NCBI RefSeq assembly: GCF_013363995.1
Contig: NZ_JABWGO010000005.1
Coordinates: forward strand, 266,711 to 330,710
Reading direction: 5' to 3'
DNA: 64,000 nucleotides
Origin: Nonomuraea rhodomycinica
GTDB taxonomy: Bacteria > Actinomycetota > Actinomycetes > Streptosporangiales > Streptosporangiaceae
The notes beneath the pieces are model-generated. The model saw only the letters and a program-made list of their open reading frames with translations, was not told the DNA's origin and did not search any database. The first letter of the stretch is position 1. Each line of letters opens with the position of its first letter. Made by a program: the position numbers and the translations under genes. Below are positions 41,610 through 49,702 of this stretch, piece after piece.

Positions 41610-42623
41610 ATGGACATCGAATATGCCGGCGAGGCGCTCATCCGCCCAGGTCAGGTGCTCACCGATCGCAGCTCCCTGTCCTCGGCGGCGCGCTGGACCC
41701 AGGCGGTCTCCGAGGGCGACGGCGTCTGCGTGATCCATCTGTCGCGTGGCGTCGACGTCTGCGAGATCACCCGGGACCTCCGGGACCGGGGCTTCCGCGC
41801 CTCGCCCAACCACGTGGTCGCCGGCCAGCCGCTGTTCTTCGGCGGCCCGGCGTCGCGGCCGTTCCCGGCGCGCCCGGCCCCGAGCCGGCCCGCCAAGGGC
41901 CGCTCGTCCGTGCTCGTGGGCCTGCTCGACACGGGCGTCGCCAAGCATCCGTGGTGGGAGTCCAGCGAGTGGTACGGCGAACTCGGCCGCGACGACGGCG
42001 ACGCCGCCGAGGGCACGCAGGCCGGTCACGGCACGTTCCTGGCCGGGCTCATCCTGCGCGGCGCGCCGGGCGTGTCGCTGTGCGCGCGGCGGGTCCTCGA
42101 CGGCGACGGCATCGGCGACGAGGCGACGGTGATCCGGGCGCTGAACCGCATGCGGGAGCGGGCGCCCCAGGTGATCAACCTGTCCTTTGGCTGCTACACC
42201 TTCGACGACCGCCCGCCGCCCCTGCTGGCCGACGCGCTCAAGGGGCTGCCCGACACGGTGAAGGTGGCCTGCGCCGGCAACACCGCCGACGACCGGCCGT
42301 TCTGGCCGGCCGCCCTGCAGGGGGTGATCGCGGTGGGCGCGGTGGACGCCGCCGAGCAGCGTCCGGCGCCGTTCACCGCCCACGGCACCTGGGTCGACGC
42401 GTGCGCCCGCGGCGAGTGGCTGACCAGCAGTTATCTGGAGACCGGGGAGTTCGAGGGGTACGCGGCGTGGAGCGGGACGTCCTTCGCCGCCGCCCTGGTG
42501 GCGGGCGCGATCGCCGACGCCGCGCGGGAGCGGCCGGCGCAGGAGGCGGCCAGGCTCCTGCTGGACCCGGCGAGGGCCAGGCAAATCCCTGATCTGGGGT
42601 CTCTCGTCCCGTCGAGTCTGTAG
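41610..42623 (+). CDS. Subtilisin-like (S8) serine protease, no signal peptide
   Basis: A compact 337-aa subtilase with the full catalytic triad: Asp107 in GLLDTGVA, His140 in AGHGTFLAGLIL, Ser291 in SGTSFAAALVAGA, and the oxyanion asparagine in ACAGNTAD. The first 100 residues are a short N-terminal domain of unknown role. There is no signal peptide, so it should act in the cytoplasm, which is rare for subtilases. The start is uncertain: the ATG at 41610 has GGGGATAGG upstream; a TTG at 41556 or GTG at 41574 would add 18 or 12 residues. It is the first of four co-directional genes ending in a CHAT protease. Confidence 0.88.
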   Translation: MDIEYAGEALIRPGQVLTDRSSLSSAARWTQAVSEGDGVCVIHLSRGVDVCEITRDLRDRGFRASPNHVVAGQPLFFGGPASRPFPARPAPSRPAKGRSSVLVGLLDTGVAKHPWWESSEWYGELGRDDGDAAEGTQAGHGTFLAGLILRGAPGVSLCARRVLDGDGIGDEATVIRALNRMRERAPQVINLSFGCYTFDDRPPPLLADALKGLPDTVKVACAGNTADDRPFWPAALQGVIAVGAVDAAEQRPAPFTAHGTWVDACARGEWLTSSYLETGEFEGYAAWSGTSFAAALVAGAIADAARERPAQEAARLLLDPARARQIPDLGSLVPSSL

Positions 42624-42648
42624 AGTTTACGCTCAGTCCTCGGCCAGT

Positions 42649-42668
42649 TACGAGGAGGCAGCCTCGTA
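42649..42668 (+). other. Hairpin between the S8 protease and ECF sigma genes
   Basis: A perfect 7-bp stem (TACGAGG / CCTCGTA) with the loop AGGCAG in the 65-bp spacer, 10 bp before the sigma gene's ribosome site. It may attenuate read-through or be an operator. Confidence 0.5.
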
Positions 42669-42688
42669 GACCGGGCGAAGGAGGCCGC

Positions 42689-43228
42689 GTGCACGAGCCA
42701 CGTGACTCAGGTGAGTTGCTCAAGGCGGCGGCCGACGACGACCAGAGGGCCTGGGACATGCTCGAGTCCAGGTACGGACCCAGGATGTGGGCGACCGCCC
42801 GCGCCTGTGGCTTGAGCGAAGCAGATGCGGCGGACGCAGTACAGGGAGCGTGGCTGCGCCTGTTGGAGCATCTGCACACCATCAGGGACCCCTCGGGCAT
42901 AGGCGCATGGCTCGCGACGACCACTCGTCGTGAGGCGCTGCTGATCCTCAGGAAGGGACGTCCCGGCGTTCCCCTGCCTGAGGTCGTGCCCGGCGACCCT
43001 GATCCGGCGGCGGCCGTCCTGGAGGCCGACATCAGCCGCCGGCTCTGGAATGCGGTCTCTGGCCTGCACGAACCATGCCGCACCCTGCTCCAGCTGGTGG
43101 CCGCCGACTGCGGCAACCGGCAGGTGGCGGGGCGACTGGGCGTGCCTGTGGGCAGCGTGGGTCCAACCAGATCGCGGTGCCTGGAGAGATTGCGCACTCT
43201 GATCCACCAACAGGAGACGGTGCAATGA
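42689..43228 (+). CDS. ECF RNA polymerase sigma factor of the CHAT cassette
   Basis: A 179-aa sigma factor. Region 2 is at about residues 12-80 (KAAADDDQRAWDMLESRYGP, LSEADAADAVQGAWLRLLEH). Region 4 is at about 125-172 (LHEPCRTLLQLVAADCGNRQ, VAGRLGVPVGSVGPTRSRCL). The GTG at 42689 has GAAGGAGG. The stop overlaps the next start (ATGA), so sigma, small protein and CHAT protein form one translational unit. It may control this operon itself. Confidence 0.86.
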   Translation: MHEPRDSGELLKAAADDDQRAWDMLESRYGPRMWATARACGLSEADAADAVQGAWLRLLEHLHTIRDPSGIGAWLATTTRREALLILRKGRPGVPLPEVVPGDPDPAAAVLEADISRRLWNAVSGLHEPCRTLLQLVAADCGNRQVAGRLGVPVGSVGPTRSRCLERLRTLIHQQETVQ

Positions 43229-43671
43229 TCAACGAAGAGTATTTCCTGGCGGCGCTTCGTCTTGCCGCCGGGCACGACCCGCTCCCAGAACACGTCTCCG
43301 CTGCCGCCCGCGACGCCTACGGGCTCCGGGTCCCTCAAGCGGTGACCGCCGTGCCTGCGGAGTGCCCCGCCTCACGCGAGGTGCGAAGCGCGGACGGCTG
43401 CAAGATGGTCCGGTTCGTGGCGGCCGGACTGACCTTCGACCTGGAGGTGACCGTGGGTGACGGGCTCATCGACGTGGCGGGGCAGATCGCCCCGCATCCC
43501 GGAGAGGGCAGCCACGTCGACGTCCGCACCCCTCATCTGACGCTGACCCGACGCCTGGCCCGCACCGGCCACTTCGCGGCCACGGGCCTGCCGCCGGGCT
43601 GGCTCAGCGTGGTCTGCCACCGTCCCGGCCAACCACCCGTCCAGACCAGGTGGGTGCGCATACGGCCGTGA
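43225..43671 (+). CDS. Small protein of the CHAT cassette, unknown
   Basis: A 148-aa protein with a helical N-terminus (INEEYFLAALRLAAGHDPLP, EHVSAAARDAYGLR) of the kind found at the start of some anti-sigma-like or cassette-linker proteins. A beta-rich domain follows (MVRFVAAGLTFDLEVTVGDG; HLTLTRRLARTGHFAATGLP; GWLSVVCH). There is no membrane helix and no zinc motif. It is coupled by four-base overlaps both to the sigma gene and to the CHAT gene. It could be an adaptor or inhibitor of either; that is inference from context. Confidence 0.7.
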   Translation: MINEEYFLAALRLAAGHDPLPEHVSAAARDAYGLRVPQAVTAVPAECPASREVRSADGCKMVRFVAAGLTFDLEVTVGDGLIDVAGQIAPHPGEGSHVDVRTPHLTLTRRLARTGHFAATGLPPGWLSVVCHRPGQPPVQTRWVRIRP

Positions 43672-46601
43672 CGCAGGACCCCCCGATCGGCGGGGCGGTG
43701 GCGCATGGCCTGGTGGGGACGGCCGAGGCGGCGGTGCTGCGCTCGGTCGTCGATCCCGCTCGGGCCATGCGCACGGCCCAGGCCGTCCTGTCGGCCGCCG
43801 AAGCCCGGGGTGTGGCGGAGGCGGCCGTCGTGGCCCTCAGGGCCATGGGACTGGCCGCGCGCGAGCTCGGCGACCTCCCGGCAGCCGAGCGCCACCTGCG
43901 GCGCGCCGTCGCCACGTCCGGCGCTCCGCCCGAGCGGCTGGCCCAGGCGCGGCTGTCGCTGGTCACCGTACGCACCGAGCGCGGGCACCCCTTGCAGGCG
44001 CTGCGCATCGCGGCCCTGGCCTGGCCCGCGCTGTCGTCCCTCGACCGGGCCAAGCTCGACACCCAGCGCGCCGTGGCCCTGGCCCATCTCGGCCGGTACC
44101 GGGAGGCCGTGGCCGCCTGCGACCGCGCCGTCGAGATCCTGGCCGCGGCGCCCGGCGACGGCGACGACCACCGGTTCCTGGCGGGCGGGCTGCTCAACCG
44201 GGGGCTGGTGCGCGCCTTCCTCGGCGAGTGGGACGCGGCCATGGGCGACGTCACCGCCTGCCTGGAGCTGGCCAGGCAGGCCGGGCTCGACCACCTCGCC
44301 CGCCTGGCCGCCGCCAACCTGCCCTTCATGGCCGTACGGCGGGGCGACGTCGCGGGCGCTTTCGCGCACTACCGGGAGGCCGAGGAGGCGCTGTTCGGCT
44401 TCGCCGAGCGGCTGGCGACGATGCGGGCGGACTTCGCGGGCGCCCTGCTGGCGGCCCAGCAGCCCGGCGAGGCGCGCGAACTGCTCAGCCGGGCCGTACC
44501 CGATCTGGAGGCGTCCGGGGCGCACGTGGCGCTGGCCGACGCGCGGCTGAAGCTGGCCCGGGCGGAGCTGTTGACGGGCGACCCGCGGCGGGCGCTTGCG
44601 CTCGCCGCCCGGGCGGGACGGGAACTGGAGGCGCAGGGGCGCGTCTCCTGGCTGCCGCTCGCCCGCGAGGTCCTGCTGCGCGCCCGGCTGGCCCTGGACG
44701 GGCCCGCGCCCGGGCTGGTGGCGGAGCTGGTGGCGTGCGCCGGGGAGCTGGAACGCGACCCCGCGCACCAGGCGGGCGGCGCGGCCCTGCGGCTGGAGGC
44801 GGCCGAGACCGCCCTCGCCCTGGGCGACCGGCCCGCGGTCCTGGGCCAGCTCGCCGAGCTGACGAGCGCGCCCGTGGAGGAACCCGCCCCGGCCTGCTCG
44901 AACGCCGTGGTGATCCCGGAAGGGTGCGGGACCGGGGGCCACGATGAGGAGCGCCGCGGTGCGGGTGACCGCAGGACGGGTGACCGCGGTGCGGGTGACC
45001 GCGGGGCGGAAGGCGGTGGGGCGGAAGGCGGTGGGGCCGGCGGGGGCGGGGTGGGCGCGCGGAAGAAGGTGCCGGCGCGGAAGGTGGCGGCGCTGCCTCC
45101 GGCGCTCCAGGAGCTGATCGGCGGAGAGCCCGGTCCTCCCCCGCGGCGGCAGGTGCCGGGGCTGGTGCGGCAGCACGCGCTGGCGCTGGAGGCGGAGCTG
45201 CGGGGTGACACGGACGCCGCGTTGCGCGCGGCCCGCGAGGGGCTGGCCGAGGCGCGGAGCCAGGCCGGCGCGTTCGAGGACCCGGGGCTGCGGGCGCACA
45301 TGGCCCGGGCGGGCGAGCGGCTCGCCGGGCTCGGGCTGCGGCTGGCGGCGCGGGATCGGGGCGCGGCCGAGGTGTTCGCCTGGGCCGAGCGCTGGCGGGC
45401 CGTGGCCGCTCCGGAGGCGTACGTGCCCGACGTGGGCGAGGTACGGTCCGCCCTGGCGGAGGCCGCATCGGGTGGACGTGCCGTGGGCGCGGAGGGCGGG
45501 CCCGGGGGACGTGCCGAGAGGGCAGAGGACGGGACCGGGGGACGTGCCGAGGGCGCAGAGGGCGGGATCGCGGCCGGTGGGAGCGGTGCGGAAGGCGGAG
45601 CCGCGCCCGCGGGGAGTGGCGCCGGGGTGGCGGCGCGCGGCGGGGCCGTTCTGGTGGAGTTCGTGGTGGAGGCGGCGTCGCTGCTCGTCGTGGTGGTGGC
45701 GGAGGAGCGCGTCCTGGTGCGGCGGCTGGGGCGGTTGGAGGAGGTCGCCGAGGCGGTCGTCCGCCTGCGGTACGCGCTGCGCCGCCACACCCTGGGCGAC
45801 GGCCCGCCGGTGGACGAGCGGAGCGCCCTCGCCCCGGGCGGGCCGGTGCGGGAGGCGGCGGACGAGGTCGAACGGCTGCTCCTGCGGCCCGTCGAGCCCG
45901 AGATCGCCGACCGGCCGCTGGTGGTGGTGCCCGCCGGGGTGCTGCACACCGTGCCGTGGGCCGCGCTGCCCTGCCTGCGCGGGCGTCCGGTGAGCGTGGC
46001 CGCGAGCGCGGCGGCCTGGCTGGCGGCCGGACGGCGCGCGCCCGTCCCGGACCGCGCACCCGTGGTGGCCGCCGCCGCGGGACCCGGGCTGGCGCACGCC
46101 CGTACCGAGGTGGACCGCGTGCTGGCCGGCCATCCGCGCGGGCGTGAGGTGCCCGCCCGGACCGGGCCGGTGACGGAGGCGCTGGCCGCCGCGGACGTGC
46201 TGCACCTGGCGGCGCACGGGGTGTTCCACGCGCGCAGCCCGCTGCTGTCGTCCATCACCCTCGACGACGGGCCGCTCATGGCGTACGACCTGCTGCGGCT
46301 GCCCCGCTCGCCGGGGCTCGTGGTGCTGTCGGCGTGCGACTCGGGGATGGCGCGCGTTCCCGCCGAGGGCGCGCCGCTGGGGCTGGCCGGGGCGTTCCTG
46401 GCCAGGGGTACGGCCTGCGTCGTCGCCGGGATGGTGCCGGTGCGCGACGACGACGCGCTGGCCGTCATGACGCTCTTCCACGAGCTGCTGGCCCGCGGGG
46501 AGCCGCCCGCGTCCGCGCTGGCGGCGGCCTCGGCCAAGACGGAGGTGCCGGGCTTCGCCTGCTTCGGCGCGGGCCACCGCCCGGTCACACCCCCCGCCTG
46601 A
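43668..46601 (+). CDS. TPR-CHAT (caspase-like) protein
   Basis: A 977-aa protein. Residues 20-420 form TPR-like helical repeats (ALRAMGLAARELGDLPAAER, AHLGRYREAVAACDRAVEIL). Two low-complexity Gly/Ala/Arg/Glu inserts follow (about 429-465 and 600-660), made of repeated DNA. The C-terminal CHAT domain (about 690-970) has the caspase-type dyad: His850 in LHLAAHGVFH and Cys890 in VVLSACDSG. The end GTACVVAGMVPVRDDDALAV is typical of CHAT. The GTG at 43668 overlaps the previous stop (GTGA). It should be a cytosolic cysteine protease whose TPR part senses a partner; the target is unknown. Confidence 0.9.
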   Translation: MTQDPPIGGAVAHGLVGTAEAAVLRSVVDPARAMRTAQAVLSAAEARGVAEAAVVALRAMGLAARELGDLPAAERHLRRAVATSGAPPERLAQARLSLVTVRTERGHPLQALRIAALAWPALSSLDRAKLDTQRAVALAHLGRYREAVAACDRAVEILAAAPGDGDDHRFLAGGLLNRGLVRAFLGEWDAAMGDVTACLELARQAGLDHLARLAAANLPFMAVRRGDVAGAFAHYREAEEALFGFAERLATMRADFAGALLAAQQPGEARELLSRAVPDLEASGAHVALADARLKLARAELLTGDPRRALALAARAGRELEAQGRVSWLPLAREVLLRARLALDGPAPGLVAELVACAGELERDPAHQAGGAALRLEAAETALALGDRPAVLGQLAELTSAPVEEPAPACSNAVVIPEGCGTGGHDEERRGAGDRRTGDRGAGDRGAEGGGAEGGGAGGGGVGARKKVPARKVAALPPALQELIGGEPGPPPRRQVPGLVRQHALALEAELRGDTDAALRAAREGLAEARSQAGAFEDPGLRAHMARAGERLAGLGLRLAARDRGAAEVFAWAERWRAVAAPEAYVPDVGEVRSALAEAASGGRAVGAEGGPGGRAERAEDGTGGRAEGAEGGIAAGGSGAEGGAAPAGSGAGVAARGGAVLVEFVVEAASLLVVVVAEERVLVRRLGRLEEVAEAVVRLRYALRRHTLGDGPPVDERSALAPGGPVREAADEVERLLLRPVEPEIADRPLVVVPAGVLHTVPWAALPCLRGRPVSVAASAAAWLAAGRRAPVPDRAPVVAAAAGPGLAHARTEVDRVLAGHPRGREVPARTGPVTEALAAADVLHLAAHGVFHARSPLLSSITLDDGPLMAYDLLRLPRSPGLVVLSACDSGMARVPAEGAPLGLAGAFLARGTACVVAGMVPVRDDDALAVMTLFHELLARGEPPASALAAASAKTEVPGFACFGAGHRPVTPPA

Positions 46602-46688
46602 CCGCGACCGGGCGGGTCGGGGTCAGCCGACCGGCCGGGCGGGGCCGGGTCAGCCGACCGCAGCCGGGCGGGACCGAGCGGGTCCGGG
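46602..46688. other. Spacer between convergent genes
   Basis: 87 bp of GC-rich sequence in which GGGTCAGCCGACC-like units recur; no clean terminator hairpin is seen. Confidence 0.4.
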
Positions 46689-47501
46689 TCAGCCGGTCGC
46701 GACCGGGCGCGTCGGGTCGGCCACCCAGTTCGACCACGAACCGACGTACAGGGCGGCCGGCAGCCCCGCCAGCTCCATGGCCAGCACCTGGTGCGCGGCC
46801 GTCACCCCCGACCCGCAGTAGGCCCCGGCCCGCACCCCCTCGCTCACCCCGAGCCCGGCGAAGCGCTCCCGCAACTCCTCCGGCGACAGGAACCGGCCGT
46901 CCGGGCCCACGTTCCCCACCGTCGGCGCCGACACCGCGCCCGGGATGTGCCCCGCCACCGGGTCGATCGGCTCGGTCTCGCCGCGGTAGCGCTCGGCGGC
47001 CCTGGCGTCGAGCAGCACCCCGTCATCGGCCAGCGCCGCGGCCTCGTCGGCCGTGAGCATGGGCATGCCGCCGGGCTTGGCGGTGAAGTCCCCCGGCTCG
47101 ACCTCGGGGAACTCGGTCGCCGTCGGCAGCCCCGCCGCCACCCACGCGGGCAGGCCGCCGTCGAGCACCCGGACGTCCTGGTGGCCGAAGTACCGCAGCG
47201 TCCACCAGGCGCGCGCGGCGATCGTCGAGCCGGCGTCGTCGTAGACGACCACCGGCCGGGTGTCGCTCACGCCGAGCCGCCGCATCGCGGCCTCGAACGG
47301 CGCCGCCTCGGGCAGCGGGTGCCGGCCGCCGGGGCCGGCCGGGGCGGCGAGGTCGGCGTCCACGTCGCAGTAGACGGCGCCCGGCAGGTGCCCCTCCCGG
47401 TACAGCTCGATCCCGGGCCGGGCGCCGAGCGGCGAGCGGGTGTCCAGCACGGTCACGCCGTCGAGCGCGGCGAGTTCGGCGGGGGTGATCAGCGGGCTCA
47501 T
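46689..47501 (-). CDS. Thiosulfate / 3-mercaptopyruvate sulfurtransferase
   Basis: A 270-aa tandem-rhodanese enzyme. The N-terminal inactive rhodanese domain (1-130) has VLDTRSPLG and YREGHLPGAVYCDVD. The C-terminal domain carries the active cysteine 229 in GAYCGSGVTAAH, preceded by GHIPGAVSAPT. It transfers sulfur from thiosulfate or 3-mercaptopyruvate to an acceptor; the CGSGVTA loop is common to actinomycete members and does not settle the donor. It is 40 bp downstream of the phosphodiesterase-like gene. Confidence 0.9.
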   Translation of the reverse strand: MSPLITPAELAALDGVTVLDTRSPLGARPGIELYREGHLPGAVYCDVDADLAAPAGPGGRHPLPEAAPFEAAMRRLGVSDTRPVVVYDDAGSTIAARAWWTLRYFGHQDVRVLDGGLPAWVAAGLPTATEFPEVEPGDFTAKPGGMPMLTADEAAALADDGVLLDARAAERYRGETEPIDPVAGHIPGAVSAPTVGNVGPDGRFLSPEELRERFAGLGVSEGVRAGAYCGSGVTAAHQVLAMELAGLPAALYVGSWSNWVADPTRPVATG

Positions 47502-47541
47502 CTCGGCTCCTCATGGTCGGGCGTCCCGCGCGCGGGACCGG

Positions 47542-48717
47542 TCAACGGGTGCTCGCCTCCAGCAGCGGCACGTACTGTTCGGCGGCCGTCATCGAGCCGT
47601 GGTAGCCGGCGAAGGCCGCCTCGTGCGCGTGGGCGCGGGGCGCCACCAGAGCCAGGCCGGTGTACGGCACGGCCAGCACGTCACCGAGGCGCGGGAGCCA
47701 CTCGGCCCGTACGGCGGGCCCGAACCACCCGGCCTCGGCCGCCTCCTCGCGCGGCACCACCCACGCCTGGCCGGCCAGCCGCTCGCGCCAGGCCGCCAGC
47801 ACGTCGGCGGCGGCCCCCTCCTCGGCGTACACGTGGCGGGCCCGCGCCTCGCCGCCCAGCATGGCCACCCCGTGCCGCAGCGCCGGATCGCCCTCCACGT
47901 CGAGCTTGCCGGTGGCGTTGACCATGCCGTGGTCGGCGGTGACGTACAGGGCGCAGCCGTCCGGCAGCGCCCCGGCCAGCCGCTCGGCGAGCCGGTCGGC
48001 GGTCGCGAGCCGCCGCAGCCACTCCTCGCTCCCCCAGCCGCTCTCGTGGCCGGCGGCGTCGAGGTCGCCGTAGTAGACGGTCACGTAGGCGGGCGGCTCG
48101 CGCAGGGCCTCGCGAGCCCGTTCGACGCGCTCGTCCACGGTGGCGGCGGCGAGGTGGCGCACGCCCCGGTAGACGGCCTCGGTCAGGCCGGTGCCCGCGA
48201 ACTCGCCCGGCGCCACGTACGCGGCCAGGACGCCCGCGTCGCGGGCCCGCTCGAACACGGTGGGCGCGGGCTGCCAGACCCGCGGGTCCATGACCAGCCC
48301 GTCGCGCGTGGACCAGCGCAGGGCGTTGAACAGCAGGCCGGTGTCCGGCACGGCCAGGGTCAGGCCCATCATGCCGTGCTCGCCGGGGGTCAGGCCGGTG
48401 CCCAGGGAGCACAGGCTGGTGACGGTGGTGGCGGGGAACCCGGCGGTCAGCGGCGGCGCGCCGGTCACCGGCCGCATGCCCTGGGAGAGGAACGGCGCGG
48501 CGCCGGCGTGGGCGCGCAGCGCCTCGGCCCCGAGGCCGTCGACCAGCAGGACGCAGACGGCGCGGGCGGGCTCGACACGGATCTGGCCGGGCCCGGCGGG
48601 GCCCGGGCCGGGGCCGAGGGCGAGGACGGCGGGGCCGAGGGCCGCCAGCAGCGCTCGGGGCAGGTCCGCCAGCGACGACCCGCCGTACGCGGGGAGCAGA
48701 GGGGCGGTGTCGGCCAT
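47542..48717 (-). CDS. Alkaline phosphatase superfamily enzyme (nucleotide pyrophosphatase/phosphodiesterase type)
   Basis: A 391-aa metal-dependent phosphoesterase. The metal ligands and nucleophile follow the family order: VLLVDGLGAEALRAH, then GFPATTVTSLCSLGTG with the nucleophilic threonine and TPGEHGMMG, YYGDLDAAGHESGWG, LYVTADHGMVN and the late histidine in AFAGYHGSM. There is no signal peptide. It probably hydrolyses a phosphodiester or nucleotide. In Streptomyces a gene of this family also lies beside the DUF5998 gene (from memory). Confidence 0.85.
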   Translation of the reverse strand: MADTAPLLPAYGGSSLADLPRALLAALGPAVLALGPGPGPAGPGQIRVEPARAVCVLLVDGLGAEALRAHAGAAPFLSQGMRPVTGAPPLTAGFPATTVTSLCSLGTGLTPGEHGMMGLTLAVPDTGLLFNALRWSTRDGLVMDPRVWQPAPTVFERARDAGVLAAYVAPGEFAGTGLTEAVYRGVRHLAAATVDERVERAREALREPPAYVTVYYGDLDAAGHESGWGSEEWLRRLATADRLAERLAGALPDGCALYVTADHGMVNATGKLDVEGDPALRHGVAMLGGEARARHVYAEEGAAADVLAAWRERLAGQAWVVPREEAAEAGWFGPAVRAEWLPRLGDVLAVPYTGLALVAPRAHAHEAAFAGYHGSMTAAEQYVPLLEASTR

Positions 48718-49019
48718 CCTCCGAGCTTAGCGGCGTACGGCGGCCGTTCCGAGGCGCGACCGGCCGACCCGCGCGGCCGTACGCGCCGGCCTACGCGGCC
48801 GCACCGACCGGCCCGCGCAGCTGTACCCGCCGGCCTTCCGCCGGCCTTGGGGCGCCGGCCGCCACCGACTCATGACGGGCCGCCTCTCCGGCACGGGGTG
48901 CCTCTGTGACGCGGGCGCCTTTCCGGTACGGGCGGCAGCCCTCTGTGACACGGGCGCCTTCCGGTGCCGGCCGCGACCGGGAAGCGTCAACCGCGAGCCG
49001 GAAGCAGGCCGCGGGGCGG
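48718..49019. other. Region between phosphodiesterase and DUF5998 genes
   Basis: 302 bp with no gene. It holds the promoter box above and an imperfect direct repeat (CTCTGTGAC then CGGGCGCCTT, at about 48902 and 48941). Confidence 0.45.
48724..48729 (-). promoter_or_regulatory. Putative -10 close to the phosphodiesterase start
   Basis: TAAGCT ends six bases before the ATG at 48717. The six bases between are CGGAGG, so a ribosome site would be partly lost if transcription starts at the ATG. Confidence 0.42.
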
Positions 49020-49610
49020 TCAGGAGGCGGCGCGGGCCGTGGCCTCCGACAGGGCCTTGGCGAAGGCGAGCACGTGGGAGACCGCCTCGGGCCCGTCGGC
49101 GGCCTCGCTGACGCGCAGCGACAGGTCGTCGGCCGTGATGGCGCCGGTGTAGCCGTGGTCGGCCTCGCAGTTCTCGTCGCCGCAGGTGGCGGGCTCCAGG
49201 TCGACGTGGGCGATGGCGCCCCAGCCGATCGTGAGCGTCGCCTCGGTGGGCGGCACCCCGGGCGCGTAGGAGGCGGGGTCGGGGACGACCCGGGTGACCG
49301 CGACGGACTGGATGCGGCTGAGCCGCACGGCCTCGGTGGTGGTGGAGGCGTGCGAGGCGGACACGCCCTCGACGGCCGGGTGCTCGTCGGTGTGGCACAC
49401 CAGGAGCCGGGTGCCGGTCAGCACCAGGACGGTGACGTGCCTGCGCACCTCCATGGCCGGGTCGAACGTCGCCTCATGATGGACCACGAAGGCGGTCACG
49501 GCCTCCTTGCCCAGCGCGGATTCGACCGCATCGGTGACGAGGTCGGGATAGTAGCCGCTGCGCTCGATCGCTTCGCGCAGGCCCGCGGCTGAGACTCGGG
49601 TTTCCCTCAT
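49020..49610 (-). CDS. DUF5998 family protein
   Basis: A 196-aa soluble protein starting MRETRVSAAGLREAIERSGY. It contains KEAVTAFVVHHEATFDPAME, LVCHTDEHPAVEG, RIQSVAVTRVVPDPASY and a cysteine pair in ATCGDENCEADHG. Recognised as actinobacterial DUF5998; the fold resembles a phosphatase-like or PH-like beta structure but the function is unknown. In Streptomyces it also lies between the phosphodiesterase-like and Pat genes. Confidence 0.85.
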   Translation of the reverse strand: MRETRVSAAGLREAIERSGYYPDLVTDAVESALGKEAVTAFVVHHEATFDPAMEVRRHVTVLVLTGTRLLVCHTDEHPAVEGVSASHASTTTEAVRLSRIQSVAVTRVVPDPASYAPGVPPTEATLTIGWGAIAHVDLEPATCGDENCEADHGYTGAITADDLSLRVSEAADGPEAVSHVLAFAKALSEATARAAS

Positions 49611-49702
49611 GGGTCCATCCTGCCAGGACGGCGCGCCGCCCTCACCTGCCGTACATAACGCTCTATAACGTCTCAAGTCGTACGGCCACGCCTCGACGCC
49701 CG

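Noticed and set aside
41556..46601. Calling the CHAT cassette a defence island
   Set aside because: No restriction, CRISPR, NTPase or nuclease defence genes and no mobile-element signs lie nearby; it is flanked by conserved fab and sulfurtransferase neighbourhoods.
46602..46688. Terminator between the CHAT and sulfurtransferase genes
   Set aside because: The spacer is repetitive and can pair in several ways, but no single stable hairpin stands out.
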